DNA from: Bryum argenteum
Taxonomy: Eukaryota > Streptophyta > Bryopsida > Bryales > Bryaceae
DNA: 64,000 bases
Reading direction: 5' to 3'
Assembly: GCA_037043015.1 (NCBI GenBank)
Contig: CM073323.1
Location: 29,478,758-29,542,757 of the forward strand
In this document: positions 22,461 to 34,877 of the stretch, one piece after another
Numbering within the stretch: the first letter of the stretch is position 1
Layout: each line of letters starts with the position of its first letter
Position numbers and translations under genes: made by a program
The notes under the pieces: generated by a model
The model's input: only the letters and a program-made list of their open reading frames with translations
Database searches by the model: none
What the model was told of the DNA's origin: nothing

Positions 22461-24411
22461 TCTTTGTTCACCTTGATCATCTCCTTTGAATTGTTAGTAG
22501 TTAGGAGAAGGAGAGCCTTTCTCAAAATGCTTGTCTTGCCTCACTCATCGTCCACCTTATTGAGTTCCTTTGTTAAGATAGGAGCTTGTTCTTGCCCCAT
22601 GAAAGCCAGCCAGATCGTTTCCCTCATAACTCACTCAGTTCTACTTCAACTCCTTTGCAATTTTTAAGGTAGATAGAGCTCCAGTAGAGCTTTCCAACGA
22701 TAGTAAGCATGCTCACATCCGAGTTGTAGAGAAGGAGAAATCGGCTCCCAAAGTCGGGGCGTTGGAAAAGTTTTCCCCCCCGGCAGTGGCAAAAACTGCC
22801 ACAGTCAAAGTGGAATCAGTCCTAGGATTTTCACTTTTTGCTCTTGAGATTTTGAGGGTAGGTGGGAAATCAAGTAAGCTTTCTAAAAAGCTATGGCACG
22901 CTTGATTCCGACCTAGTATAACGACTTGGTGGCCCAAAAACCAAGGGGCACTTTCAAGGTCATCCGGCGGGGGAGTTTTCTCCTCATTTACCTTCTTGTT
23001 TTTTCTTCTTCTTCTTGTCTCCTCCTCTTCTTTGTTCTCTCTTATTGTGATTTCCTTCAATTCACCCCTTGTGACCAAAAGCCACCTACATGGTGGTTTA
23101 AAAGGCTCACAAACGTTCTGTACTACGGGGAACGCAGAGAAGAACTATTAGTTCGCCCTAGACATCCAAGCTGTATTCCTCAAGAGTCTCATTTCCGCAC
23201 ACATAGAATAAGTCCCATGAGGCAGAAGGTAATTAACCTTAAAGTTTTATACAATTCGTTCCAAAAATGAATGTGATATCTGAGATGCCATAGTCTTAAC
23301 TTTTTCCATATGTTGGATGCATTTGTTATTGTACGCTTGCATGTATCAATGCAGAGACCACTTTCATCGCAAGCAAACTGGAGACTAGTATGATATCGAA
23401 TTCTGTAAGACACGTATTTGACTATTAAACAGAGTCATATATACCATTCGGAATTCCAAAAGAGTTTTCTGTATCATTCTAATGTACATTATTGTGAAAA
23501 GTTGCAAAACGCTTCGCGATAAAATCAATAAAATCCACGCCTTCAAATCAAGTCCCTATACAGCCGAGATACCAACCCCTTATCTCGTGCGGAAGGTACT
23601 TCAAGGAAGAAGGTAAAGAATTAAAGAGCATAACACATGAATATATTCATGTCCCGCGTTTGCTTTAATTACATACTCTGTTAAGATAGTATGAGTAGTG
23701 TAGGTTTGTTAGGCAACTTGTTTATACAATGAAATAACAATGAATATGCATGTAGGCTGACTAGGCTACTTTGATAGCATTGACAATGAATGTATTTGTT
23801 GTTGTACGTAGCGGGTTTTGAAGGTTCCTAAGTTTCAAGTAGGCTAGGAGGTGTTTTTGATGAACTCCAAGAAGTTGCGAGTAAAAGCAACAAGCGGAAC
23901 TATCAGTGCTATAAGAGATGCAGTTGCGGAAGTGTGGCACGGAAAGTCAATACCAATAGGAATGTACAGGTGGATGTAACAACGATTATGAACCCCAATA
24001 TTAGTCTTGTGGTGCTTGACGTTTGAGGTCAATGGAAGATGAGCAATGTGAAGGGTAGCAATATATTGTAGAAAGAGAAGTACATTCGTGCGAACAAGTT
24101 ATACTGCACGTATTGCTCATCATACGCTCGAAATGAAGCAAGCTCGTCAATCTGACTTGTTTTAACAATTTTGTACTACGTAATATTGTCACAGCAATGC
24201 ATGTTCCGAAGCTTATACATTTTAATTACTTTTTTAGTGTACGTATCATGCGCGTTTGTTTATGTAAGAGCGAGTACACATGTAGCACTAATATTATAAA
24301 TTTTTTATATATCGATGTAGGCGGTCAGAGTATTAGAATCGGAAGGCAACTTCTCATCCCGAGATAAAGTAAGCGTATTTTCTTCTACAATAAAGTATGT
24401 GTAGAAGCGAA
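22461..24411. other. gene-free stretch
   Basis: No supported gene. The minus-strand frame 23078-22713 (121 codons) has a charged N-terminus (ENKEEEETRRRRKNKK) caused by a purine-rich run and is not recognised. The rest is AT-rich host DNA up to the target site of the Copia element. Confidence 0.4.
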
Positions 24412-24416
24412 GGATA

Positions 24417-24694
24417 TGTTGGGAGCCGGTGAGAGCTCCGAGATGGAAAACAAAATTGCAAAAGAAGAAGAGCCCGAAAAAGGCGGAAGATGAAGCTTAA
24501 GTAAACCGAAAAGGAGTGGGTACAAGAGTAATGGGGAGTGGCGGCTCGGCCGCCCTGTGCAATGAATGCACGTGTCCCACGATCTCCGGAATCTATGCTC
24601 ATCAATGCCGCTAACAGCCTAACGACATTCTCTGGATAAGGGAGGTGAGTGGATGAAAGTCAACCCGGGAGTAGCGCCGAGTAGTTTCACAAGA
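24417..24694 (-). repeat. 3' LTR of the Copia element
   Basis: Starts TGTTGGGAGCC (plus strand) and ends TTTCACAAGA where the partner LTR ends TTTCACAACA, so the canonical minus-strand TG at its 5' edge has become TC. A purine tract sits directly next to it, as expected for plus-strand priming. Confidence 0.9.
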
Positions 24695-25044
24695 CTCCTC
24701 CTCGAACAAGGGAGACTCGTTAAAAACTCCTCCCCGTTAGGTCTCGGGAGGAGAAAAGAGTTTCTCTCCGTTCGCATCTAAGTGGAAGACTCAAGCTCCT
24801 GAAGTGTTCTCATGTCAGCGGCGCGGGTGAGCTGACGGTGTTTGTAAGCAGACAAAACTTTAGTGAGTATGTCGGAAATGTTCCGGGCCGATTCGATCTT
24901 TTGCACCTTCACTTGATCGCTTTCGATCGAGTCCTGCATATAGCCGATGAGCGTCAGGCTGATGTGCTTGACGCGATTTGCTTTGATGAAGCCCGCACCG
25001 ACTTGAGCAACGGCGGCGGCATTGTCCTCATAGATTGTTGTTGC

Positions 25045-26208
25045 TCATGGAGTCTGCTGGAACCTGCACATTTCAGAAATAGAACTCACCATGGTTCGGA
25101 GCCACACGGCTTTGCGTGCCGCCTCGTGAATCGCTATGAGTACGGCGTGGTTTGTTGAAGTGGCCGTCACGGTCTGCTTGACTGAGCGCCACGAGATAGG
25201 AGCTCCGCACTTGATGAAGATGTAGCAAGTCTGGGACTTGCCGCTTGTCTCGTCGGTCTTGTAACCTGCATTTGCATAGCCGGATATGGTCGAGTCGGCG
25301 GTCTTTGTGAAATGAAGGCCTAAGTCCACCGTGCCGCGGAGGTACTTGAGCAGATGCTTGATGGCGTTCCAGTGGCGTTGCGCTGGTTTCCTGCTATATC
25401 TGGCAAGGACGCTCGTTGCAAAGGCTATGTCGGGGCGTGTGTGTGTGGCCCAGTACAAGAGAGCGCCGACTGCGGCGAGGTACTTGGTCTTATCGACCTC
25501 GTCCTCCTCCTCCTCGCAAGGTCGGTAGGGTTCGTCGCCGCTCTTCCTTCGACCTATCATTGGGGCCGATACGGAGTTCGATTCCGCCATGTTGAAGCTT
25601 TTGAGAAGCTTCTTCGTGTAGGTCTCCTGGTATAAGAGGATGCTGCCGTCGGGGCATTGGTGAACCTGGAGTCCTAAACAAAACGTTGTTCGCCCGAGTA
25701 GCTTCATCTCGAAGCGGGCTATGAGGAGTTGCTCAACTTTCTGGCACAAGTCTGGTGAGCCAGCAAGGTTGATGTTATCAACATAAACAGCTAAAATGAC
25801 AAACTCACCCTGTTCAGCCCGGGCGAAGATGCAAGGGAGTGTCTGGTTACAGGTGAAACCCTTTTCAGTTAGAAAACGGCGGAGGTGATGGTACCATGCC
25901 CTCTCGGCTTGTTTAAGCCCGTACAACGCCTTGCATAAGCGAAGGCCGTTGTGCCTGTCTGCAAGGGGTGTTGGAGTTGTGTCCAGAAGTTGCGGTGGGG
26001 GCTTGATGAATATCTGCTCATCAAGCTTGCCGTAGAGGTAGGCGGTCACTACATCAAGTAGCTTCGTAGTGAGAGTCATCTGCACAGCTAAGGCAAGAAG
26101 GAAACGGAAAGAGGAACAGTCCATGACCGGGGAGTAAGTCTGGTTAAAGTCCACTCCCGGTCTTTGGTTAAAGCCTTGGGCGACACATCTTATTTTATAG
26201 CGTGTCAC
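25045..26208 (-). pseudogene. Copia reverse transcriptase-RNase H, inactive
   Basis: A 387-codon frame with RPGVDFNQTYSPV, LDVVTAYLYGKLDE, LCKALYGLKQAERAWY, then the catalytic box as YVDN where YVDD is required, followed by LGLQV, YLAAVGALLYWATHTRPDIA, a connection and RNase H with GYANAGYK where GYxDADW-like acidic residues are usual. The Asp-to-Asn changes fit G-to-A transition, as after cytosine methylation. Just upstream (26210-26330) LRTDLKIKPIGYKLVFT lies in another frame, showing a frameshift at the entry to the domain. The C-terminus ends at a stop. Confidence 0.93.
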
Positions 26209-26339
26209 TTGCCCGTGCTCATTTCGTTTCCTGTAAATACTAGCTTATAGCCAATGGGTTTGATCTTAAGATCTGTGCGCAAAGAACCGAATACCTCGCG
26301 CTTGCGAAGTGAGTGATACTCGGCTTCAAGCGCGAGTTT

Positions 26340-26924
26340 CTATCGCGGCCAATCTGGCCGCTTCTGTGTTTGCTCAAGAGTTATGGGATCATTATCGAGA
26401 GATGACAATTGGGTTACAAATGCTTCAACTTCTAGTTCTATGGGTACTTGAACTTCGGGAGTGTGCTCCACTTCCGAGTTCCGATGGGATCGGGTGTAGT
26501 GGCCTTGGTTTAATCCCATCACGCCAACTGGGTGATCGGACCCTATTATGAGGTTCAACTCCTCAAGTTGGGAAAAATGTAGCTCTGTGGGTGGCGGGGG
26601 TTCTACCTCGGATGAAGGACCGGCTGAATTCTCAAGGGAGCCACTGCAATTCACTATCTTGGCTCGTTTTGCTGTGGGCGCCTTAGGCGCCTTAGGTGTT
26701 TTAGGCTGCTTCGGGGTTTTTGGGCTCTTAGGACCTGAGGTTTTCGTTTCCTTGATCGGTTTCATTCCGGGTGCTGGTTTTGGATTTCCAGCGCCCGGGA
26801 TGGGGTTATGGAGGATTCTGGGGCCGGAGTCAAATCCGTCCGGCACCCGACTAGCAATACTTTGAAGCTGGAGCAATTTCTGAACTTTGGTCTCAGAAAT
26901 TGCGGTTCTAGGGTCTGAGTTCAT
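26340..26924 (-). pseudogene. Copia pol linker between integrase and reverse transcriptase
   Basis: A 194-codon frame rich in Pro, Lys and Thr (KTSGPKSPKTPKQPKTPKA) with an acidic second half. This low-complexity composition is usual for the tether between integrase and reverse transcriptase in Copia polyproteins. It is separated from integrase by stops near 27220. Confidence 0.7.
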
Positions 26925-27220
26925 TGTGAAACTCTGGGTGGCATGGAAGAGAAGAGGTTTGTTTTCTCCTTGGTTGGGAACCGAGGGGAAGACATGTTCT
27001 ATAAAACGGCAATTCTGAAACCGGGCCTTGTGAAAGACCCCGGTTTTGGTCCTAAGTAGCGAATGATACTTGGGCTGTCAAAGCCCACGTACACACCTTC
27101 AATTCGATGAACGCTAATTGTTTTGACTTGAGGTTCGGGTGCCGGTATGAATACTTGGCACCCGAAGACACGCAAGTGTCTTACATTTGGGGTCCTTCCC
27201 GAGATCAGTTCTAAGGGCGT

Positions 27221-27916
27221 TTAAGAGTTGATTAGTGTTGGGCGAAACCTAAGCAACGTGGCTGCATGCAGAACTGCATGTCTCCACATGGTTGCGGGAA
27301 GATTAGCATGGATAAGCAAGGGTCTAGCAACCAACTGGATCTTTTTAATGTAAGCTTCAGCAAGACCATTTTGTGCGTGTTCGTACGGGACCACATATGT
27401 AAGTGCGATTCCGGACGCCATGCAATAGTCTTCAAACGAGTGTGAGCGGAATTCCATGGCGTTATCCATTCTCAAAGTTTTTATTGGTTTATCAGGAAAG
27501 TGTGCTCTAAACTTAATGAGCATGGCTAAAAGTTTGGGAAACACCATGTTACAAGTTGTCAACAATGACACCTCGGCGTGGCTGCCAGAAGCATCTACTA
27601 AGACCAGGAAGTATGAGAACTGACCCGACTGAGGGTTGATTGGTCCACAGATGTCTCTGTGTAGACGCTCCAGCGGTTGTGGGAGTTCGGTGGGGAGCTT
27701 CCACTTCGCTGGGTGTTTGGAGTACTTGCTTTGGATGCAAGCAACACAGTCTGGCGCCTTGTCCGCATCACTTGTGCTCAACGGGTGACCTTCAAGGATC
27801 GGCAGCATCCGGCGAAGTATGGTGGTGCCGGGGTGACCGAATCTCCGGTGCCAAAGTTGCGCCCGAGGCAATGCAGTGAAATGGCACTGGAGTTGAGTTG
27901 AGGTTGGCACTTTCAC
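27221..27916 (-). pseudogene. Copia GAG-pre-integrase and integrase
   Basis: Begins with the zinc head (LWHRRFGHPGTTILRRM, CVACIQSK), then the catalytic core with LHRDICGPI, FLVLVDASGSHAEV, LRMDNAMEF and YVVPYEHAQNGLAEAYIKK, giving the D, D and E of the DDE triad. It ends ATLLRFRPTLINS at a stop, cutting the C-terminal part. The best-preserved part of the element. Confidence 0.92.
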
Positions 27917-27931
27917 GTGAAGTGGGGAGAG

Positions 27932-28310
27932 TCATGTCGTGGTTGCTCGTACTTCTATTGATGCGCCCGTCTTGGGTTGGAGTTTTAGCACCTCCGTGCC
28001 GTCATTATCTTCCACCGAGGTGGAGATATGGATCCCGTTTATGCGCAAGTCCCGGTAGCTGATCAGGCTCCGGGGTGCGTCAGGGGCATTCATGGCCTGG
28101 TCACATACAAGGGGGAATCCCCCGGGTAATTCAATCATTGTCCGGCCCTCCCGGAACTTGAAGTTCCGGCTTCCGGCGATGGTGAGCACCTTGCACTCTT
28201 GCCAGTGTCCGCACAAACATGAGGACTCAAAGAAGACCGGACTCCTCAAAATTGTATGGGTAGATGCACTATCAAGCAGTGCAATACCCGGTTATGACAC
28301 AATGTCAGGA
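27932..28310 (-). pseudogene. Copia aspartic protease
   Basis: The frame shows IALLDSASTHTILR, the active-site region with DSAS in place of the common DSGA/S, then SSCLCGHWQECKVLTIAGS and a C-terminal part ending VRATTT. It follows gag and precedes GAG-pre-integrase, the normal Copia position. Confidence 0.75.
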
Positions 28311-28398
28311 CTTAACTGTGTCATGTAATTCTCAAGGTCGACGTTACTAAAGGAGGGAGCATCGAGGGTGTGCACCTCCCTCTTCTCCTTCTTTAGTT

Positions 28399-29338
28399 TT
28401 AATAATTCTTGGTACATGTCGACAAAGTAAGGAGCGGTACGACATTCCCGGGCAAAATGCCCGTAACGCCCGCACTTATGACACGGACCGGGACCGTGAT
28501 CAGACTTTGATGACCTACTGGACTGGCCATTTCTCTCATAGTGAGAGTCTGACTTAAAGTCATGTGAGTACCTCTGGGTTGAATCACGATCACGGTTGTC
28601 ACTTCAGTTGCTTTCCCTACGATTGTCACGATAGTAGTTTCGAGAATGCTCACCTCGGGAGTCTCGACCGCGGCCTCCTCCTCGACCGCCGTGTCCACGC
28701 GGGTTTCGCTTCGCGGCCTCCGTGTTGTGGGTTTCTCGATCACTGTCCGTTGTGGCGGTGGCGCTGACTGGTGCCGGCGCGAGAGTAACGGCGGGCTGGG
28801 GCGTCGGCGTTGGTTCGGTGCTGTAAATTTCGCGGGCAGGTCGGGACTCCGCATTTTTGAGCAAAATCACCTGCTGCTTTTTGGCCATCAGTAGGTATGA
28901 CATGAGTTCAGAGTGCGTCGCGAACCTTATGTTCCTGTATTGCTGTGACAAAATTGCAATGGCCGGTGGGAACGTGGACAATGTCTTGTCGATCAGCTCC
29001 GCATCAGTGACACGGTCCCCACACATTCGGAGTTGCGTGGCGATTTGGTGGAGTTCAGCATTAAAGCCCTGCATGTTAGGGAAATCCAAAACTCAGAGAT
29101 TCATCCATTCGCTACGAGCTTGTGAGAGTAATACGCTCGTACCGTGGCAGAATCGCTCTTGAAGCTGCCGCCAGAGATCCGCGGGATCTTGGTACTCTAT
29201 GTACTGTTGACGGAGTGATGGATCGAGGTGGCGTTTGATTATCATGAGCGCTTGGTAACGCCACGCCGTGGTCATCTCTGCTGCTGTCACTCGATCAAGC
29301 GCGCCGTCCAACTCTTTAGCACACAAGTATGTTGTCAC
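28399..29338 (-). pseudogene. Copia gag (UBN2 type) with CCHC zinc knuckle
   Basis: Segments 29338-29093 (CAKELDGALDRV, YIEYQDPADLWRQLQERF) and 29089-28604 (FNAELHQIATQLRMCG, FPPAIAILSQQYRNIRF) form the UBN2 gag fold, split by a stop. An Arg/Gly-rich RNA-binding stretch follows (RGHGGRGGGRGR). Near 28430-28480 another frame reads CHKCGRYGHFAREC, the nucleic-acid-binding zinc knuckle. Frameshifts separate the parts. Confidence 0.85.
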
Positions 29339-29782
29339 ATCGCTGTTCTACTCCAGAAAGTTCGTGCCGTCTGGTGCGAGTGGATCGAACATCGAGGTCT
29401 GAGTGCGCGTCTCACGCATGGTAGCCATGATGACTGGGTTCAGCATGGAGTGCTGAAGTTCCGGCGTAAGGCGGTGGTTCCGGCACTGTCCGGAACTGTC
29501 GGAACTGTCGACGAGGGCCGCTGCTCTGTCTGTGCTATATCTGTGCTATTGGTGGGAAGGGAGTTCGGTGACAAGAAAATAAAGCGGCGTCGCACTTTCA
29601 TTGTTGCGGCGGCGCAGTCTCTACAATAAAGGCGGCTGAGCTTCTATTTACATCTGAACTCTACGGCTAACTAGGCGTACAACATGCTGCCATCGTGAAA
29701 TCATTCTGCAGAAACGGAAAAACTAGTCGGGAATGCGAAAAAACTTAGCTCAGAAAATTCAAGAAATGCAGTGCTGATAACG

Positions 29783-30060
29783 TGTTGGGAGCCGGAGAGA
29801 GCTCCGGGATGGAAAACAGAATTGCAAGAGAAGAAGAGCCCGAAAAGGGCGGAAGATGAAGCTTAAGTAAACCGAAAAGGAGTGGGTACAAGAGTAATGG
29901 GGAGTGGCGGCTCGGCCACCCTGTGCAATGAATGCACGTGTCCCACGATCTCCCGAATTTATGCTCATCAATGCCGCTAACGGCCTAACGACATTCTCTG
30001 GATAAGGGAGGTGAGTGGATGAAAGACAACCCGGGGGTAGCGCCGAGTAGTTTCACAACA
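29783..30060 (-). repeat. 5' LTR of the Copia element
   Basis: TGTTGGGAGCC at 29783 to TTTCACAACA at 30060, with proper TG...CA ends. Next to its inner end lies the primer-binding site. The GGATA target duplication abuts it at 30061-30065. Confidence 0.93.
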
Positions 30061-30065
30061 GGATA

Positions 30066-31273
30066 GGCAACGACTTGTTACGAGTTTTTCCTGCTTTATG
30101 GATCTTGTGCAACGCTCGCATATCGTATGTAACATTCTATGTGTTTTTCATTAGAGTATATTTTTTCTTATAAAATAGTTAAACTTGTGAATAATTAAAA
30201 CCACACTTAGATTTCACATCAGTAACACTAGCGATTTTGTCAAACATAAAAGAATGCATGATTTGATATTACTTATCAATTATTCTTGATACAAGGATTG
30301 ATGTATGAATCTTCGATTCAATTGTGAAACTGTATATTACTGCGCTGATAGGTTTAACAACAGTATACTAAAGTGATTTTTTAATAAACTTACGCAAAGT
30401 GATTTCATCACATTTTGACATCTTCCTTTAATCTTTTGTTTGTCTTCTTCTAAATTATTCTGAAAGTTAAACGCGCACCGATGCAAAACACCTTATTCAT
30501 GTTACATTATTTAAATTCAACCACATTGAAGTAATTTGCTTATTTAAAGAGTCAAACATATCAATATAAATTCATGTCGTTACAAGTACCCTTTCTTCTA
30601 CGAGGACAAGATTCAATCTTGTGCTATTTCCCATTAGTATTCAAGAAAAATTGACAAAATTAACAATTAATTATCTCATTCCATCACTAATCTCATCTCA
30701 TCAATGATCTCAATTAAACCAAATCAAAAATGTCATGTTCCCTAATAGACTAAAAACATTCTATAAGAATCATGAATACATTAATTTATAGTTCTAGTGA
30801 CGACGTAAGTCGAAACTTGTTTAGGTTTAATTGGATGGTACGTATATGTGGCTAGGGCGCCACGACAATTTTGTTCGTCACGAGAACAGTTCCATTTGGT
30901 TTCGTCAGCACGACAGTTCCGACAATGCGGAGGACAGTTCCGTCAATGGGGATGAGGGTTCCGATGCGGAGGACGGTTCCGATGTGGAGGGCGCCCTTTT
31001 TGGCGGCGTTGTGGAATGCGGACCCGGCGACGTTACGTTACTTTTATAAGTATATATGAATTCGTAGTCTTGTCTCATTTCATTGCACGTTTGGGTCTTT
31101 ACTGTTCTCATAGCATAATAGAGGTGTATGCAGTTCTGGAGCGTGTTCGCGTTGGCAAGGTTCAGCACACACCAGAAGGTATCGTCTCTTGTGAAAAGTT
31201 GCAATTCATTCTTAAATCTTTGTTTCAAGTGAGCCACTTTCAATCAATTCCAATTGTGTATTGTTCTACAGAT
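30066..31273. other. gene-free AT-rich stretch with a small GGTTCCG-type repeat
   Basis: Host flank of the Copia insertion. At 30880-30990 short imperfect units (ACAGTTCCG, GATGCGGAGGACGGTTCCG) form a low-complexity GC-rich patch that opens overlapping frames on both strands; it does not look like a gene. Confidence 0.4.
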
Positions 31274-31816
31274 ATGGATGTGACGAATGAAGTAGACCCT
31301 GCGACGGGTCTAGATTCAGAAGACTTTTACAATGACTTTGATAAAGATGAAGAGAAAACCGAGGACTTTTTTTACGCCATCTACTTGAACAACCCGAACC
31401 ACGCTGTTTTGGTAAAATTTCTATGGAAAAAACTACCATCCAGAAGTGTTTCTCACAAAACTCTTTGGAACAAGGAGCGCGATTGTGAGGAAGTGGTTTT
31501 GTTTGTTGGAGTTTGCAACTTTGTGCATGTTCAGGATGGAGGGAAGTACAACAAAGTCCATTGGGCATTTGGGCTGAGAATGAGAGATCATATTATTTGT
31601 CAATTACCATCAATGAATCGTTTTTTTATAATGAATACTCAAAGAATGTACGACAATGGGAGCTTATGTGGAAGAATGGGAGTAGTAATTTGGAGTAGAA
31701 TTTCGCCACGGGTTTCACTTTCAAAGCTCCTAGCCTCCTGCATTCAAAAAGGAGGAGAAGGAAGAGGAAGAATCAAGCAAGCCCTCTGGCTCCAACAAAC
31801 GCGAGAGATTTGAGGA
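31274..31816 (+). pseudogene. unrecognised ORF fragment
   Basis: From ATG 31274 the frame has an acidic start (DFYNDFDKDEEKTEDFF) and runs to a stop at 31813. A second frame over 31580-31816 reads YYLSITINESFFYNEYSKNV, then after a stop FATGFTFKAPSLL and a basic KRRRRRKRKN, which looks more protein-like than the long frame. The two together suggest a transposon-borne ORF with a frameshift. I cannot assign a family. Confidence 0.3.
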
Positions 31817-33002
31817 AGAATTCAAAGGTAATTTTTTCACATCCAGCCAACTGAGTCGGTGCAATTACATTCAGATTGTCGACAAATACTATACACCAAT
31901 CGAAGCGACAAAGTTGAGAATGGTGACCTTGTTGTTATGAAGTGTCACCTGAGATATTAGAGGAATTTATCGAAAAGTACGCATGGCATTAACAAACACC
32001 TTATGGGTGAGAAGTTATTGAAGAAACTGGAGGTCCATACATCACAACTCTCCTCATGGCAAAAAGACATATTTTGAATGACATTCTAGCATAGGTTACC
32101 GTATATTACATAGTATAATCTAGTGTAGTACATAGTATAGTATAGAATATAGTACAACGTCTTGCAGTGAATATTGCAATTGTACTCGTACGTTTGGTCT
32201 ATAATGAAATATTATAATAAACTCATCCTTGTTTCTTGTAACGGATATGTGTAATAAGATTTTATCCAAGAAGATCTATAATTTGAATTACAGAGCATCC
32301 ATATTCCACGGGAAGTTTTTCAACCTGGCTTGGGCTTCTTATCATGGCGAAGCGTAATTATGTATGTTCAGCAGAATTCCTCATTACGTTGTTATCTAAG
32401 TTTGCAATTCACTACTAAAATGAACGAAGAGAAACCACGCTTCAAAAGCCTCGATTAACGCATTAGCTACGTTAAGAAGCCACGCCACGCTTATAAGCCA
32501 CGTCCGATATTCAAAAGCCTCGTTAGTATGTTATATACCACATCTCACATTCCCAATAATGTTCTAATGTGGCGTGGTTGGATCGAACATCGTATTGGTT
32601 CAGGGTGAATGAGAGAACTATACCCTGGCTCGTGGGATGACGATTTCCTTATGAAGTATATAAGCAATAATATAAAAGAGAGACGAGTTAGAATATAAGA
32701 TAAACAACAAGAGGGACTAGAGAAAAACAAATGCACAATGCCATTGGGGTGTAGTATGGAAGCATAAAATGCCATATGGGACTCACAGTCAGATCCTAAA
32801 AAACAATCTAAGGCACACAAGTGCCGAATAGCAGCGGAAGCCAGATTCAAAGATGGAGGAGCGAGTGAGCGACTCACAGGTGGGGAAGGATAGGATTGAA
32901 GGGAATGGTGGCGCGATTTGTAAGCATCCATTAACTATGTGTTATTGTTTGTTTCAGGCAGTGGTTTCCTTCTATCCTTCTATCAATTTGACAAATTATT
33001 CA
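31817..33002. other. gene-free stretch
   Basis: AT-rich, with TA-rich simple sequence near 32090-32160 (TATAGTATAGTA). The minus-strand frame 32931-32545 is low quality and unrecognised. Confidence 0.4.
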
Positions 33003-33008
33003 ACAGGA

Positions 33009-33429
33009 ATTCGAGTTTGGGAGGACACCAACTTCAGAGGAGGTCGAATATGCAAAATTCAATGCTTATGCAGCCCTCGCCATGCGCACAAGAGAGGCTC
33101 TGTCCCAAGTAACCATGGAGGCGGCTGGTACAATAAACGATGGAGAAGAAAGTCAGCCGCCAAGAAAAACCTGTAAAAAGAAGAAGGCGTCTCGTGCAGA
33201 GTCCACACAAAGAACAGTGGCTGCTACAAAAAGGAGGAAGGCGGGGAAGTCGAAACAACTAGCAGCCGACACGGAAGAGGATTCGGCCACTGATTCAGAA
33301 AGTAGTTCCGATGGCGGGCAGGAGGATGATGGATCAACAACAAGTTCAGGGAGTTTGTCGTCAGATGAAAGCGAGAGCGATGGGAGAAGTAGAGAGCTGC
33401 CACATGTTCACTATTGGTGTCTCTTGTAA
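33009..33429 (+). pseudogene. charged, disordered ORF, possible exon
   Basis: After a good acceptor (TTCAACAG at 33001-33008) the frame opens as EFEFGRTPTSEEVEYAKFNA, passes ATG at 33079-33081, then a Lys/Arg-rich segment (PRKTCKKKKAS, KRRKAGKSK) and a Glu/Asp/Ser-rich tail (SDGGQEDDGSTTSSG). Such a basic-acidic disordered tail is common in nuclear proteins and in transposon-encoded accessory proteins. No other exon could be joined, so function and reality are uncertain. Confidence 0.35.
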
Positions 33430-34877
33430 AATTTTGGTGCACTTCGGTTTTTGATTTACACTTTTTTGTATATTTTGCATTATGTACAGGAAGGGCGATC
33501 GTAAATCACTTCGAAAATGTAATACAGTTGATAGTCTCTAGGTTACTGTTCAATACCATAAAATTACATATGATAGCGGAGAGGTAGGAATCATTTTCTC
33601 AAGAAGACAAATTCTTGAGTGACCACTTAGATGACAAGAATAGAATTGGTGTAAATAGATCTTCTCATTTTCTTTTCCAAGCAATACATCAGAATTTGCA
33701 ATCTCATCACTTTGCAGCTTTCCAATTTAAGCCAAGGCTGTAAATGAGATCTCAAGTTTAGAACCCAACTTAGAAGGGTGGCAAGCAAATTGTCGATCAT
33801 TGAGCCAATCAAACGATAACACACTATTATGAAGGTCTAAATCCGGAGAGAATCCAATATGTATGGATGTCGTTCAGGCTTATTTTAGATTGAAATTCAA
33901 GGTTCCAATGAAAGCTATACACGTGGCAGCTATTGATTTGCTGACGGGCGCAGTTATCTATAAATTTAAGTACTATGTATAGTAAATGCTTTATTCTTCA
34001 TGCTAAATTCAGTATGGTAATTAGGAGAACGTGATTTATTCAAGAACTATCCCATCCACTTTTTACCACACTTTAATTACTAATCAGTAAATAATTTTTG
34101 GTAAATTCGAGCCCCAATTGCCAACAAGGTTATATGCCAACCTGGATTAATGATGACGTGAACGTGCTCTTTGTTCTCGGTGACAGGGAACATTGCTTGC
34201 GTACACACGTTCCCATTGTCCACCCTGAACGTCGCTGTAGCCAGTATCCATACGAGGCTTCACTGGTAACGACGTTTATCTGTGATTAAAGCCACGTTTC
34301 AAGTAGAACATTGGAGTCACATTCTAGTGTAAAAAGCCACATGACAAATGTGGTTACTCGGTGTTCACCCTAGTAGTGATTCTGTAATTAATATTGAGCT
34401 TCTTCCCACAAGAGGCTGATCCCATCAAACATTCTTTCAATCAGTATCGACTGGAATGTTTTGAATTGTGCTTCAAAGGAGACTTTCAATTTGACGACCT
34501 TTGTTCGGATTATTGGCTTGGGTTGCAGAACCGGTTGGTGCGCTTATTGCTTCACTTAAGTATTTGAATTTGAAATTCTATTGCTGGATAATTGGCTTGG
34601 ATTGCAGAATTGATTGATGGGCTTATTGCTTATCTTGAGGCTTTCAATCTAAGATTCTTTTGGCTTGGGTCGCAGGTGCGGATCCCGAGTTGGCAAAAGA
34701 GTTAGGGTCCACATTATAATTTAGGTCTCTCAATGTTGTATTTCACCAAAGTCTAATACTTAGTTAAAATTGTTTATGGAAAGGACCTTTAGAACTTTAC
34801 GTGACAAAATTACATGCATAACTTTGTCGAAGCCGTAATGAAGATTATCAGCTAACAGAAGTTTTTTTTTTTTGCAG
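33430..34877. other. gene-free stretch with possible coding scraps
   Basis: Around 33858-33960 (+) a frame reads NPICMDVVQAYFRLKFKVPM and then AIHVAAIDLLTGAVIYKFK without a stop, which looks protein-like but is unassigned. The rest is AT-rich. TTATTGGCTTGG-type words repeat at 34510-34680. Confidence 0.3.

Larger units (their letters stand above)
24417..30060 (-). mobile_element. Copia LTR retrotransposon with both LTRs and GGATA target duplication
   Basis: The 5.6-kb element is bounded by 278-bp LTRs (24417-24694 and 29783-30060) and by the direct repeat GGATA at 24412-24416 and 30061-30065. On the minus strand the order is 5' LTR, primer-binding site (CGTTATCAGCACTGC, tRNA-Met-like as in many plant Copia elements), gag with CCHC knuckle, protease, GAG-pre-integrase, integrase, linker, reverse transcriptase, RNase H, a purine tract (GAGGAGGAG) and 3' LTR. 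I count about 12 differences between the LTRs, mostly transitions, so the insertion is not recent. The coding part has frameshifts and key-residue changes and cannot be autonomous. Confidence 0.93.

Noticed and set aside
22713-23078. 121-codon minus-strand frame with Glu/Arg-rich start
   Set aside because: Composition follows a purine-rich simple tract; no conserved motif or splice context.
30880-31010. GGTTCCG-type repeats as a coding repeat protein
   Set aside because: Short, imperfect, open in several frames on both strands, without start or splice context.
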